From Pandoraea communis (GTDB taxonomy: Bacteria; Pseudomonadota; Gammaproteobacteria; Burkholderiales; Burkholderiaceae): a stretch of 64,000 bases of DNA. Under the pieces are notes generated by a model. It was given only the letters and a program-made list of their open reading frames with translations, was not told where the DNA came from and searched no databases. Positions 53,399 through 62,661 of this stretch are shown in pieces (within the stretch, counting starts at the first letter, position 1; every line of letters begins with the position of its first letter). The stretch spans positions 1,116,001 through 1,180,000 of the forward strand of contig NZ_CABPSJ010000001.1 of assembly GCF_902459745.1 (NCBI RefSeq), in the 5' to 3' direction. A program made the translations under genes and the position numbers.

Positions 53399-54454
53399 AT
53401 GGATCTTTCGATTGCAGCCATCCTGGCGCAGGACGGCATCACCACGGGTGCGATTTATGCCTTGCTGGCATTGGCGCTCGTGCTGGTGTTCTCCGTCACC
53501 CGCGTCATCTTCATTCCGCAGGGCGAGTTCGTGTCGTATGGCGCGCTGACGCTGGCGGCACTGCAAACCCAGAAGTTTCCGCTTACGAGCTGGTTGCTCG
53601 TGGCGATGGGCGTATGCACGTTCGTCGTGGAGACGGCTGGCGTGTTGCGTCATAGCGAGCGTCGCAAGCTGGCGGGCCGCCTGGTGCCGGTGCTTGCGGG
53701 CAAATATCTGGTGTTTCCGATCGCCGTGTTCTTCGTCGTCAAGGCGTTGGCGACGATGACACTGCCGATGCTCGTGCAGATCGCGCTTACGCTGCTGCTG
53801 GTCGTGCCGATGGGGCCGATGCTTTATCGCCTGGCCTATCAGCCACTGGCCGAGGCGAGCACGCTGCTGCTGCTCATCGTCTCGGTCGGGGTGCACTTTG
53901 CGCTCACGGGGCTGGGGCTGGTGATGTTCGGGGCCGAAGGCTCGCGCACGCAGGCGTTCTCCGACGCGAGCTTCAACATCGGTTCGGTGATGGTGTCGGG
54001 TCAGAGCCTGTGGGTGCTGGGTGTCTCGCTCGTGATGATTCTGGCGCTGTACTTCTACTTCGACCGCTCGCTCTCGGGCAAGGCCCTGCGTGCCACGGCC
54101 GTGAACCGGCTGGGTGCGCGTCTGGTGGGTATCGGCACCGTGCAGGCCGGGCGGTTGGCGTTCACGCTGGCGGCGGTGTTGGGTGTGCTGTGCGGCATTC
54201 TGATCGCACCGATCACGACCATCTACTACGAGTCGGGCTTCCTGATTGGCCTGAAGGGCTTCGTGGGCGCCATCATCGGCGGTCTGGTGAGCTATCCGGT
54301 CGCAGCGCTGGGGGCCATTCTGGTGGGCCTGCTGGAGTCGTATTCGTCGTTCTGGGCGAGTGCATACAAAGAGGTCATCGTCTTCACGCTGATCCTTCCC
54401 GTGCTGCTGTGGCTGTCGCTCACGAGCAAGCATGTGGAAGAAGACGAGGAATAA
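53399..54454 (+). CDS. LivH-type permease of the second HAAT transporter
   Basis: 351 residues, longer than usual (about 290) because of a hydrophilic/hydrophobic insert between the opening helices and the core (residues about 75-125). The start DGITTGAIYALLALALVLVFSVTRVIFIPQGEFV and the end FVGAIIGGLVSYPVAALGAILVGLLESYSSFW are LivH-like. GAGGAG precedes the ATG at 53399. It is followed after 18 bases by a permease-ATPase fusion gene. Confidence 0.9.
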   Translation: MDLSIAAILAQDGITTGAIYALLALALVLVFSVTRVIFIPQGEFVSYGALTLAALQTQKFPLTSWLLVAMGVCTFVVETAGVLRHSERRKLAGRLVPVLAGKYLVFPIAVFFVVKALATMTLPMLVQIALTLLLVVPMGPMLYRLAYQPLAEASTLLLLIVSVGVHFALTGLGLVMFGAEGSRTQAFSDASFNIGSVMVSGQSLWVLGVSLVMILALYFYFDRSLSGKALRATAVNRLGARLVGIGTVQAGRLAFTLAAVLGVLCGILIAPITTIYYESGFLIGLKGFVGAIIGGLVSYPVAALGAILVGLLESYSSFWASAYKEVIVFTLILPVLLWLSLTSKHVEEDEE

Positions 54455-54472
54455 GCCGGGGCGGACCACAGA

Positions 54473-56269
54473 ATGAAAAACAAATACTTCCTGATTTTCC
54501 TGGTAGTGCTGGCCGTGTTGCCGGTACTGCCCGCGCCGGTGCGTTTGCCTGAATACTGGGTGACGCTGCTTAACTACATCGGCCTGTACAGCATTGTGGC
54601 CATCGGCCTCGTCCTGCTCACGGGTGTGGCCGGCATGACGTCGTTCGGACAGGCGGCGTTCGTCGGTCTGGGCGCGTATGCCACGGCGTATCTGACCACT
54701 GCCTACGGCGCATCGCCATGGCTGGGTCTGATCGTCGGCGTGGCGATCACGGCAGCCGCGGCCCTCGTCATCGGTGCGATCACCATGCGTCTGTCCGGCC
54801 ACTTCCTGCCGTTGGGCACGATTGCCTGGGGGCTGGCGTTGTACTTCCTGTTCGGCAACCTCGAGTTCCTGGGCAAGTACGACGGCCTGAACGACATTCC
54901 GACCATCAACCTGTTCGGCATCGAGCTGGCGAGCGGGCGTCAGATGTTCTATCTGATCTGGATCGTCGTGGTGCTGGCAGTGGTGTCGATCAAGAACCTG
55001 CTCGATTCGCGTCCGGGCCGTGCCATTCGCGCGCTCAAGGGCGGTGGCGTCATGGCCGAGGCCATGGGGGTGAACACCGCGTGGATGAAGGTCGTGGTGT
55101 TCGTGTACGCCGCAGTGCTCGCGGCGATCTCGGGCTGGCTGTACGCGCACTTGCAACGGGCCGTGAATCCGACGCCGTTCAACCTGAACCACGGCATCGA
55201 ATACCTCTTCATGGCCGTGGTGGGCGGGGTGTCGCATGTATGGGGCGCGGTGTTGGGCGCCGCCATCCTGACGGTGCTCAAGGACTACTTGCAGAACATT
55301 CTGCCGGTGCTGCTGGGCGCCAACGGCAACTTCGAGACCATCGTCTTCGGTGTGCTGCTCGTGCTGCTGCTGCAATACGCGCGTGACGGCGTGTGGCCGT
55401 TCTTCGCCAAGATCTTCCCGGCGCGACGCGTCGCAAAGGCACCGGCGCATGCCGATCCGCTGGGGCATCGCGCGAAGCCTGCGTTGGGCGAGGTGGTGCT
55501 CAAGCTCGAAAAGGCACGCAAGGAGTTCGGCGGTCTGGTCGCGGTGAACGATGTGTCGTTCGAGGTGAAGGCCGGCGAGATCGTGGGGTTGATCGGCCCG
55601 AACGGTGCGGGCAAGTCGACGACGTTCAATCTGGTGACGGGCGTGCTGCAAGCCACCCGGGGCGAGATTTCGTTCCTTGGCGAGCGCATCGATCGTCTGC
55701 CGTCGCGTGAAATCGTCAAGCGCGGGATTGGCCGCACCTTCCAGCACGTGCGCCTGATGCCGCACATGAGCGTGCTCGAGAACGTGGCGATTGGTGCGTA
55801 TCTGCGCGACAAGAACGGGCTGCGCCGCCGTCCGCAAGGGGGCGTGTGGTCGAGCGTGTTGCGTCTGGATCGCCACGAAGAAGCGATGCTCCTGAACGAA
55901 GCCAGAATGCAGATCGAGCGCGTGGGCCTTGGCGCACATATGTACGACGAGGCGGGCAGCCTGGCGCTGGGTCAACAGCGTATTCTGGAAATAGCCCGTG
56001 CGCTGGCATGCGACCCGACGCTGTTGCTGCTCGACGAGCCGGCAGCCGGCCTTCGCTACAAAGAAAAGCAGGCGCTGGGCGATCTGCTCAGAAAACTCAA
56101 GGACGAAGGGATGAGCGTGCTGCTGGTCGAGCACGATATGGACTTCGTGATGAATCTGACCGATCACCTGGTGGTGATGGAGTTCGGCACCAAGATCGCC
56201 GAGGGGCTGCCTGAAGACGTGCAGAAGAACCCGGCGGTGCTCGAGGCGTACCTTGGAGGAGTGGAGTAA
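54473..56269 (+). CDS. LivM-LivG fusion: permease joined to ATPase
   Basis: 598 residues. Residues 1-325 are a LivM-type membrane domain ([53 protein letters not shown]). After a linker the ATPase begins near residue 340 with [24 protein letters not shown], Walker [10 protein letters not shown], signature [15 protein letters not shown], Walker [12 protein letters not shown] and VEHDMDFV. The natural pairing of LivM with LivG in one chain is known in some HAAT systems. Its stop and the next gene start share an A (TAATG). Confidence 0.93.
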   Translation: MKNKYFLIFLVVLAVLPVLPAPVRLPEYWVTLLNYIGLYSIVAIGLVLLTGVAGMTSFGQAAFVGLGAYATAYLTTAYGASPWLGLIVGVAITAAAALVIGAITMRLSGHFLPLGTIAWGLALYFLFGNLEFLGKYDGLNDIPTINLFGIELASGRQMFYLIWIVVVLAVVSIKNLLDSRPGRAIRALKGGGVMAEAMGVNTAWMKVVVFVYAAVLAAISGWLYAHLQRAVNPTPFNLNHGIEYLFMAVVGGVSHVWGAVLGAAILTVLKDYLQNILPVLLGANGNFETIVFGVLLVLLLQYARDGVWPFFAKIFPARRVAKAPAHADPLGHRAKPALGEVVLKLEKARKEFGGLVAVNDVSFEVKAGEIVGLIGPNGAGKSTTFNLVTGVLQATRGEISFLGERIDRLPSREIVKRGIGRTFQHVRLMPHMSVLENVAIGAYLRDKNGLRRRPQGGVWSSVLRLDRHEEAMLLNEARMQIERVGLGAHMYDEAGSLALGQQRILEIARALACDPTLLLLDEPAAGLRYKEKQALGDLLRKLKDEGMSVLLVEHDMDFVMNLTDHLVVMEFGTKIAEGLPEDVQKNPAVLEAYLGGVE

Positions 56270-57015
56270 TGGCAGACGCGATTCTTGAGGTCAAAGACCT
56301 CGCCGTCGCATACGGCAAAGTCGAGGCGGTGCATGGTGCGCATCTGCGGGTGGAGGCGGGCCAGATCGTGACGGTGATCGGGCCGAACGGCGCGGGCAAG
56401 TCGTCCATGCTCAACGCCATCATGGGGGCGCTGCCGCACAACGGTTCCAGCCGGGGGAGCGTGGCGTATCTGGGACACGAGATGTCGGCGCTGACCATCG
56501 AAGCCCGGGTGTCGCGCGGCATGTGCCTGGTGCCGGAAAAGCGCGAGCTGTTCTCGACAATGACCGTCGAGGACAACCTGCTGCTCGGCGCCTACCGCCG
56601 CAAGCGGGCCGGGGAGAAGAACTTCCTGGACCAGATGGAAGTGGTCTACGAGCTGTTCCCGCGCCTCAAAGAGCGTCGTGTGCAGCAGGCGGGGACGCTG
56701 TCGGGCGGTGAGCGCCAGATGCTGGCGGTGGGCCGTGCGTTGATGGCAAAGCCCCAGTTGCTGATGCTCGACGAGCCGAGCCTTGGGCTGGCGCCGCTGA
56801 TCGTGAAGGAAATCTTCCATATCATCAACGACTTGCGTAAGACGGGTGTGGCAACGCTGCTGATCGAGCAGAACGCCCGGGCGGCGTTGCAGGTGGCCGA
56901 CTACGCTTACGTGATCGAGACGGGCGAGCTGGCGCTGGAAGGCCCCGCACAGGAGCTGGCGACCAATCCCAAGGTTATCGAGACCTATCTCGGGTTGGCG
57001 AAGAAGGCAGCCTGA
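56269..57015 (+). CDS. LivF-type ATPase of the second HAAT transporter
   Basis: 248 residues. Walker [10 protein letters not shown], the LivF insert PHNGSSRGSVAYLGHEMSALTIEARVSRGMCLVPEKRELFSTMTVEDNL, signature LSGGERQMLAVGRALM, Walker B LLMLDEPSLGL and H-loop IEQNAR are all normal (compare the arginine at the equivalent lysine in the first transporter). It ends the operon; a terminator follows 34 bases later. Confidence 0.94.
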   Translation: MADAILEVKDLAVAYGKVEAVHGAHLRVEAGQIVTVIGPNGAGKSSMLNAIMGALPHNGSSRGSVAYLGHEMSALTIEARVSRGMCLVPEKRELFSTMTVEDNLLLGAYRRKRAGEKNFLDQMEVVYELFPRLKERRVQQAGTLSGGERQMLAVGRALMAKPQLLMLDEPSLGLAPLIVKEIFHIINDLRKTGVATLLIEQNARAALQVADYAYVIETGELALEGPAQELATNPKVIETYLGLAKKAA

Positions 57016-57049
57016 CGCGCGTTGCTCGTCGGATTGCTTTGACGGAAAG

Positions 57050-57074
57050 GCCCGCCAATTTGGCGGGCTTTTTC
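57050..57074 (+). terminator. Rho-independent terminator after the second transporter
   Basis: GCCCGCC and GGCGGGC pair around AATTT, followed by TTTTTCTTTT. Confidence 0.9.
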
Positions 57075-57170
57075 TTTTGTGACAGGGCGCGTGCGTGTCC
57101 GCTGCGGGCTATCCGGCCCCATTTTTGAGGCGTGACATCGAAGCATTGTTCGCAGTATGGGCGAACTCAC

Positions 57171-57343
57171 TTATTCACAGTTGCTTGTGGATAGTTGTGG
57201 ATATCCAAATTCTATGGCGCACTGCCGCAATAAGGGGTTGCGCGATTTTCTCGAAAGTCTTGAGGAAAAATCGCTTGAGGTTATCCACAGAAAAGCAAAT
57301 TCCCGAGAGCTGTTTGGAGGCCTTGGCGCGCGTATGTGGATAA
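57171..57343. other. Cluster of DnaA boxes near mnmG, candidate origin element
   Basis: Perfect boxes at 57281-57289 (TTATCCACA) and 57335-57343 (complement). One-mismatch boxes at 57171-57179 (TTATTCACA), 57186-57194 and 57196-57204 (complements CTATCCACA, ATATCCACA). Spacing 57186/57196 is exactly ten bases. The pattern and place (just before mnmG-rsmG-parAB) fit origin biology. Confidence 0.65.
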
Positions 57344-57354
57344 GGTGCTTCGAT

Positions 57355-57364
57355 GGGGGGGGGG
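57355..57364. repeat. Run of ten guanines
   Basis: A homopolymer of ten G followed by CGGAGGGG lies between the last DnaA box and the first parS. Such runs are prone to slippage, and the G-rich stretch could form a quadruplex. Confidence 0.9.
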
Positions 57365-57404
57365 CGGAGGGGCTTTGGGCTTTGTTCTTCATTCTTCGTT
57401 TCGT

Positions 57405-57420
57405 GGTTTCACGTGAAACA
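57405..57420. promoter_or_regulatory. parS site 1
   Basis: GGTTTCACGTGAAACA, containing the core GTTTCACGTGAAAC. Matches the ParB-binding consensus TGTTTCACGTGAAACA (and TGTTCCACGTGAAACA) except its first base. Confidence 0.9.
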
Positions 57421-57609
57421 GTGTGGTTTGTCGAGCAGCCTTGAGACGCCACATCCCGCGATCCCGGCGGCGTGCTTTCATCCGTCCGGGCACCGCCAAT
57501 CCCCACTTCTCAAACATCCGAGTTTCCGGCCCGGGATGGCATTAATCCGTGGGATATCCGCTTTCCCATCGTTCGCCATTCCCGCAGCGGAGATTCCTCA
57601 GTGGAAAAG

Positions 57610-57840
57610 TCCGGTATCGAGCGATGCACTGCACTCGGGCAATTGACCCGGCGGAGATTGCCGGTGCCCGATCGAGTGACCTTCGAGTGGAACGCCCAGT
57701 CAGGGCGTCGGTGGTCTCCTTGTCCTTTGGCGAGCGAGAGCGGGGCTGATGTTTGGGGAGGTGCTGGTGGGGGCGCCGCCAACCCGGTGCAATGACGGCC
57801 GAGTGGTGACTCGGCCATCACCAACGTTTCACGTGAAACA
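57610..57840. repeat. Degenerate first unit of the parS repeat array
   Basis: This segment keeps CGGCGGAGATTG.CGGTGCC, GAGTGGAACGC..CAGTCAGGG and the terminal parS in the same order as the two good units, with small insertions and many substitutions. Homology is visible but low. Confidence 0.6.
57825..57840. promoter_or_regulatory. parS site 2
   Basis: CGTTTCACGTGAAACA. It ends the degenerate first repeat unit. Confidence 0.92.
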
Positions 57841-58055
57841 CGCCCACCGATTCTTCGATGGTTGTGCTCGGGCGTTGATCCGGCGGAGATTGTCGGTGCC
57901 CTGACGGAGCGACTTTCAAGTGGAGCGCAGTCAGGGTATCGGCGATCTTCGCGGCCCGGACGCGGGAGAGGGCGGGCGCCGGTATTCGGGGATGTGGTGG
58001 TGAAGTGCTATCGCTGCGACGCGATGGTGGCCGGGGGTAACCTGCCTATTCCCAA

Positions 58056-58071
58056 CGTTTCACGTGAAACA
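58056..58071. promoter_or_regulatory. parS site 3
   Basis: CGTTTCACGTGAAACA, exactly 231 bases after site 2. Confidence 0.92.
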
Positions 58072-58286
58072 CGCCGACCGATTTGTCGATGGTTGTGCTC
58101 GGGCGTTGACCTGGCGGAGATTGTCGGTGCCCTGACGGAGCGACTTTCAAGTGGAGCGCAGTCAGGGTATCGGCGATCTTCGCGGCCCGGACGCGGGAGA
58201 GGGCAGGCGCCGGTATTTGGGGGCGTGGTGGTGAAGTGCTATCGCTGCGACGCAATGGTAGCCGAGCGTGACTCACCCACTCCCGA

Positions 58287-58302
58287 CGTTTCACGTGAAA
58301 CA
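58287..58302. promoter_or_regulatory. parS site 4
   Basis: CGTTTCACGTGAAACA, exactly 231 bases after site 3. Confidence 0.92.
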
Positions 58303-58329
58303 GTCCCCAAAACCGTAGTTTTCCACGCA

Positions 58330-58345
58330 TGTTCCACGTGAAACC
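58330..58345. promoter_or_regulatory. parS site 5, next to the mnmG promoter
   Basis: TGTTCCACGTGAAACC, the C variant. It lies 35 bases upstream of a perfect TATAAT (58381-58386). Confidence 0.9.
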
Positions 58346-58380
58346 CCGTGGCAGTTACAAATGATGCGCCGCAATACCGC

Positions 58381-58386
58381 TATAAT
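58381..58386 (+). promoter_or_regulatory. -10 box of the mnmG operon
   Basis: A perfect TATAAT lies 49 bases before the mnmG start. The -35 partner is poor (TTACAA at 58355-58360, spacing 20). parS site 5 is just upstream. Confidence 0.5.
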
Positions 58387-58434
58387 TCCGCAATTACCGA
58401 ATCCAGAGAGTTTGCCGCACGCGGCAAAATTGCG

Positions 58435-60408
58435 ATGCTTTATCCAACCGAGTTCGACGTGATAGTGGTGGGTGGCGGCCATGCCGGCACCGAGGCCGCG
58501 CTCGCCTCGGCCCGCATGGGCTGTAAAACACTTCTACTCACCCACAACATCGAGACGCTCGGCCAGATGAGCTGCAATCCCTCCATCGGTGGGATCGGCA
58601 AAGGCCATCTTGTCAAAGAGGTCGATGCTCTGGGCGGCGCCATGGCGGCTGCGACCGATGAAGGCGGGATTCAGTTTCGCATTCTGAATTCGTCCAAGGG
58701 GCCGGCCGTCCGCGCCACCCGCGCGCAGGCCGATCGCCTTCTCTACAAGCAAGCCATCCGCCACCGGCTGGAAAATCAACCCAATCTCTGGTTGTTCCAA
58801 CAAGCCGTTGACGATCTTATCGTCGAGGGCGAGCGAGTTGTTGGCGCTATCACTCAGATCGGGTTGCGCTTCCGCGCTCGCGCCGTGGTGCTGACAGCGG
58901 GCACCTTCCTCGATGGCAAGATCCACGTTGGATTGAACAACTACGTGGGCGGTCGCGCCGGAGATCCGGCTGCGCTCAGCTTGTCGGCACGCCTCAAAGA
59001 GTTGAAGTTGCCGCAAGGCCGGTTGAAGACCGGCACACCACCACGTATCGACGGCCGCTCCATCGACTTCTCCGTTCTTGAAGAGCAGCCCGGCGACCTC
59101 GACCCGGTACCCGTATTCTCGTTCCTCGGGCGCCCGGAACAACATCCGCGCCAAGTGCCGTGCTGGGTCACACATACCAACGAGCACACCCACGATATCA
59201 TCCGCGCCGGACTCGACCGGTCGCCAATGTACACCGGCGTTATCGAAGGGGTGGGTCCGCGCTATTGTCCGTCCATTGAAGACAAGATCCACCGCTTCGC
59301 CGACAAGACGTCGCACCAGATCTATCTCGAACCCGAAGGCCTCACCACCAACGAGTTCTATCCGAACGGCATCTCCACCAGCTTGCCCTTCGACGTGCAA
59401 CTGGAACTCGTCCGCTCAATGAAAGGCATGGAGAATGCCTACATCCTGCGGCCGGGCTATGCCATCGAATACGATTACTTCGATCCGCGTGGACTGCGTA
59501 GCTCGCTCGAAACCCGCGTGATCTCCGGTCTGTTCTTTGCAGGCCAGATCAATGGCACGACAGGCTACGAAGAAGCCGCCGCTCAGGGGCTGCTCGCCGG
59601 TATCAATGCCGCACTGCAGGTGCAGGGGCGCGATGCCTGGTGTCCGAGGCGCGATCAAGCGTACCTCGGCGTGCTGGTCGATGATCTGATTACACGTGGC
59701 GTCTCCGAGCCATATCGAATGTTCACCAGCCGGGCCGAGTATCGCCTATCGCTGCGTGAAGATAATGCCGACATGCGCCTGACGGAAATCGGCCGCGAAC
59801 TCGGTGTGGTCGATGATATTCGCTGGGAAGCATTCTGCCGAAAACGCGATGCTGTTTCACGTGAAACAGAACGTCTCAAATCCACGTGGGTGAATCCGAA
59901 AACCTTCCCGGCCGAAGATTCCGTGCCGTTGCTTGGCAAGGCCATCGATCACGAATACTCGCTGGCCGATCTGCTACGTCGCCCGGAAGTCGGGTACCAC
60001 GCATTGATGACCGTGCAGGGAGGGCGTCTCGCGCCCGAAGGGCAGTTGTCCGACGATCCACTGCAAGCCAACCTGATTCGCGAACAGATCGAAATCGCGG
60101 TCAAGTATCAGGGCTACATCGATCGTCAGGCTGATGAAATCGGACGCAAGGAAGCCAACGAGAATACCGTGCTGCCCGCCAGCATCGATTACAACGATGT
60201 TAGGGGCCTGTCGATCGAAGTCCGTCAAAAGCTCAATGCGCAGCGGCCGGAGACACTGGGGCAAGCATCGCGTATCTCCGGTGTGACGCCCGCCGCGATC
60301 TCATTGCTGATGATCCACCTCAAGAAGGGACTCGGACGCCGCCGCGTGTCGGAGGACACCACTGCCGATGCCGCTGCCGCCGATAACGGCGACCAGCACG
60401 CAGCCTGA
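58435..60408 (+). CDS. mnmG: MnmG (GidA), tRNA uridine 5-carboxymethylaminomethyl modification enzyme
   Basis: 657 residues. FAD-binding start [30 protein letters not shown], followed by the GidA signatures [35 protein letters not shown] and [15 protein letters not shown], and [30 protein letters not shown]. With MnmE it makes the cmnm5 group on U34 of several tRNAs, the substrate that MnmC (at 1-3 kb) trims. The ATG at 58435 gives the usual N-terminus; the frame upstream to 58348 is leader. A parS site lies inside the gene at 59853-59868. First gene of the mnmG-rsmG-lipocalin run. Confidence 0.97.
   Translation: MLYPTEFDVIVVGGGHAGTEAALASARMGCKTLLLTHNIETLGQMSCNPSIGGIGKGHLVKEVDALGGAMAAATDEGGIQFRILNSSKGPAVRATRAQADRLLYKQAIRHRLENQPNLWLFQQAVDDLIVEGERVVGAITQIGLRFRARAVVLTAGTFLDGKIHVGLNNYVGGRAGDPAALSLSARLKELKLPQGRLKTGTPPRIDGRSIDFSVLEEQPGDLDPVPVFSFLGRPEQHPRQVPCWVTHTNEHTHDIIRAGLDRSPMYTGVIEGVGPRYCPSIEDKIHRFADKTSHQIYLEPEGLTTNEFYPNGISTSLPFDVQLELVRSMKGMENAYILRPGYAIEYDYFDPRGLRSSLETRVISGLFFAGQINGTTGYEEAAAQGLLAGINAALQVQGRDAWCPRRDQAYLGVLVDDLITRGVSEPYRMFTSRAEYRLSLREDNADMRLTEIGRELGVVDDIRWEAFCRKRDAVSRETERLKSTWVNPKTFPAEDSVPLLGKAIDHEYSLADLLRRPEVGYHALMTVQGGRLAPEGQLSDDPLQANLIREQIEIAVKYQGYIDRQADEIGRKEANENTVLPASIDYNDVRGLSIEVRQKLNAQRPETLGQASRISGVTPAAISLLMIHLKKGLGRRRVSEDTTADAAAADNGDQHAA
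59853..59868. promoter_or_regulatory. parS site 6, inside mnmG
   Basis: TGTTTCACGTGAAACA, a perfect 16-base palindrome. In the mnmG frame it reads VSRET plus neighbours. Confidence 0.95.
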
Positions 60409-60420
60409 CGCGGAGACCTC

Positions 60421-61101
60421 ATGACTGATCCGCGCAGGACTGCCGCCAGCGGCGGCAATGAGTTGAGCACGCTATTGGCCGACGGTATCCGGCAACTGGG
60501 CCTGTCTATCAGCGACGAACAACAGGCTCGTCTACTCGATTTTCAGGCACTGCTGGCTAAGTGGAACGCCTCGTTGCAGATGACCTCGATCCGCGATCCG
60601 CAGCAGATGGTCATCAAGCACCTGCTCGATTCCCTCTCGATACTGCCACGTCTCGATCATGAGCCAATTTCACGCGTGCTTGATGTGGGCTCAGGTGGCG
60701 GATTGCCCGGCGTGGTGCTCGCCATGGTTCGTCCCGACTGGCAGGTGACAGTCAACGACATCGTTCTCAAGAAGACGGCGTTCCTCACGCAAGCCCGCGC
60801 GACGTTCAAGCTCACCAACCTGACCGTTGTGACCGGCCGGGTCGAGTCGCTCGTCGTCGGTAAAGAAGTGCTCGCACCGTTCGATGCCATCGTCTCGCGC
60901 GCTTTCGCAGAACTGTCCGATTTCGTTACGCTGGCTCACAATCTGCTCGCCCCAGGCGGCAGCTTCTGGGCCATGAAAGGGGTGGCCGCCGAGAGCGAGC
61001 TTGCGCTGCCGGCCGGCTATGAGCTGGTCGAACGCCTGCCGTTGAACGTACCGTTTCTCGATGCCGAGCGTCACCTGCTCCGTGTGAAGGTGACGGCATG
61101 A
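60421..61101 (+). CDS. rsmG: RsmG (GidB), 16S rRNA guanine-N7 methyltransferase
   Basis: 226 residues. [30 protein letters not shown] and the SAM-binding motif [28 protein letters not shown] are diagnostic. It methylates G527 of 16S rRNA, and loss gives low-level streptomycin resistance in other bacteria. It starts 12 bases after mnmG and overlaps the next gene by four bases (ATGA). Confidence 0.96.
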   Translation: MTDPRRTAASGGNELSTLLADGIRQLGLSISDEQQARLLDFQALLAKWNASLQMTSIRDPQQMVIKHLLDSLSILPRLDHEPISRVLDVGSGGGLPGVVLAMVRPDWQVTVNDIVLKKTAFLTQARATFKLTNLTVVTGRVESLVVGKEVLAPFDAIVSRAFAELSDFVTLAHNLLAPGGSFWAMKGVAAESELALPAGYELVERLPLNVPFLDAERHLLRVKVTA

Positions 61102-61682
61102 GTGCCATCACCCGCTGGATAGGGGCCGCCATGGTCGGTTTGTCGGTGGTGGCTGCCGTTGCCTGGGCGCAGTCCGGGCAGGAATCGCTGACGACCCGCG
61201 TGCGCCCGGTGCCGAAAATCGACAAGGCGCGATATGTCGGCACCTGGTACGAAATAGCACGCTACCCGAATTTCTTCGAGCGAAAATGTGTGTCGGACGT
61301 GACCGCAGATTACGTGACTCGGGCGGACGGCAGGATCGAAGTCACGAACAAGTGCCGTAAAGAAGACGGTACCTGGGTTAGCGACACCGGTTTGGCTCGT
61401 ACCGACGGGCAAGGCACCGGCACGGCGCGCTTCAAAGTCACCTTCGCGCCCGACTGGCTGCGCTGGATTCCCTGGCTTTGGGCGAACTACTGGGTTATCG
61501 TTCTCGACGGCGACTATCAGTTTGCCGCTGTCGGAGAGCCAAGCCGCGAGTACCTCTGGATCCTTTCGCGTACGCCGACGCTCGACGAAAATGCACTGAA
61601 TCAAGTCCGTGCCCAGTTGCGCAAGCAGGGCTACGACACCGACAAACTGGTATTAACGCCCCAGAAGGCGAGCGTCCCCTGA
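61098..61682 (+). CDS. Lipocalin-family protein (Blc-like)
   Basis: 194 residues. A signal-like N-terminus ([20 protein letters not shown]) has no lipobox cysteine, unlike E. coli Blc, which is a lipoprotein. The lipocalin signature [18 protein letters not shown] includes the GxW motif (here GTW), and the strand [47 protein letters not shown] matches later barrel strands. Family members bind small lipids at the outer membrane. Its four-base overlap with rsmG inserts an envelope protein in the mnmG-rsmG-parA-parB order. Confidence 0.92.
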   Translation: MSAITRWIGAAMVGLSVVAAVAWAQSGQESLTTRVRPVPKIDKARYVGTWYEIARYPNFFERKCVSDVTADYVTRADGRIEVTNKCRKEDGTWVSDTGLARTDGQGTGTARFKVTFAPDWLRWIPWLWANYWVIVLDGDYQFAAVGEPSREYLWILSRTPTLDENALNQVRAQLRKQGYDTDKLVLTPQKASVP

Positions 61683-61863
61683 GCACCGCGCCGGCGCATC
61701 TGACGCCGGTCAGTCAGCGCAAAAACTGAGCTTTGCTCAGAAAATCGAATTTGCGGGATGTGCCGGTTCACCGGCGGTACGGCGGGTTCGCCTGACCGGT
61801 GCAATCCCGGCATCATCTGCATCAATTGCATCAACACGGCAGCATTCGGAGGACTACATCGGC

Positions 61864-62634
61864 ATGGCGAAAATTTTCTGCGTGGCCAATCAGAAGGGCG
61901 GCGTCGGTAAGACGACCACCACGGTGAACCTCGCTGCCGGACTGGCGTCGCACGGGCAGCGGGTCTTGTTGGTCGACCTCGATCCTCAGGGCAATGCGAC
62001 GATGGGCAGCGGCATCGACAAGGCCGCACTCGAGTCGAGCGTGTACGAAGTGCTGGTCGACGGTGCCGATGTCACGACGAGTTGCCAGCGCTCGGAGTCG
62101 GGGAGTTACGACGTGTTGCCCGCCAATCGCGAACTGGCCGGAGCAGACGTGGAACTCGTCTCGCTCGAGAACCGCGACACGCGACTCAAGCAAGCGCTTG
62201 CCAAGGTCGACGATGCCTACGATTTCGTCCTCATCGATTGCCCGCCGACGCTCTCGCTGTTGACCCTCAATGGGTTGTGCGCGGCGCATGGCGTCATCAT
62301 TCCGATGCAGTGCGAATATTTCGCGCTGGAAGGGCTGTCGGATCTCGTCAACACGATCAAGCAGGTGCACGCGAATCTGAACCGCGACCTGAAGGTGATA
62401 GGGCTGTTGCGCGTGATGTTCGATCCGCGCATCACGCTGCAGCAACAAGTCTCGGAGCAGCTCAAGGAGCACTTCGGGGACAAGGTTTTCAACGCGATCA
62501 TTCCGCGCAATGTGCGACTCGCCGAAGCGCCGAGCTACGGCATGCCAGGTGTCGTTTTCGATCCCGCGTCGCGCGGAGCGAAGGCGTATCTCCAATTCGG
62601 CGCGGAAATGATCGCGCGCATTCAAACTATGTAA
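61864..62634 (+). CDS. parA: Chromosome-partitioning ATPase ParA (Soj)
   Basis: 256 residues. The deviant Walker A KGGVGKTTTTVNLA near the start, LVDLDPQGNATMGSG, DFVLIDCPPTLSLLT (Walker B) and IPMQCEYFALEGLSDLVNTIKQV are the ParA marks. It forms ATP-dependent DNA-bound gradients that move ParB-parS complexes. GGAGG lies ten bases upstream. It starts 181 bases after the lipocalin gene and may have its own promoter. The six parS sites in this window are the expected targets of its partner ParB. Confidence 0.97.
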   Translation: MAKIFCVANQKGGVGKTTTTVNLAAGLASHGQRVLLVDLDPQGNATMGSGIDKAALESSVYEVLVDGADVTTSCQRSESGSYDVLPANRELAGADVELVSLENRDTRLKQALAKVDDAYDFVLIDCPPTLSLLTLNGLCAAHGVIIPMQCEYFALEGLSDLVNTIKQVHANLNRDLKVIGLLRVMFDPRITLQQQVSEQLKEHFGDKVFNAIIPRNVRLAEAPSYGMPGVVFDPASRGAKAYLQFGAEMIARIQTM

Positions 62635-62661
62635 GGCGCAATCGCGCAGGAACGCATTGTC

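Larger units (their letters stand above)
57841..58302. repeat. 231-bp tandem repeat, two near-identical units each ending in parS
   Basis: Unit 57841-58071 and unit 58072-58302 are each 231 bases and differ at about 8 percent of positions by eye, with no gaps. Each ends with CGTTTCACGTGAAACA. The unit contains no recognisable gene and no insertion-sequence features. Because 231 is a multiple of three, one frame stays open through both units. Confidence 0.93.
57016..58434. other. 1.4-kb gene-free origin-proximal region
   Basis: It holds a terminator, five DnaA-box-like sites, a G10 tract, five parS sites and 231-bp tandem repeats. The open frames here (for instance 57862-58341) exist because the repeat length is 77 codons; they have no start signals or family resemblance. 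Confidence 0.7.

Noticed and set aside
57841-58302. CRISPR array
   Set aside because: Units are 231 bases without spacers or cas genes; they are plain tandem duplicates.
57862-58341. A 159-residue open frame with internal repeats
   Set aside because: It stays open only because the 231-bp repeat unit is a multiple of three. No ribosome-binding site, no family, and parS is its most conserved part.
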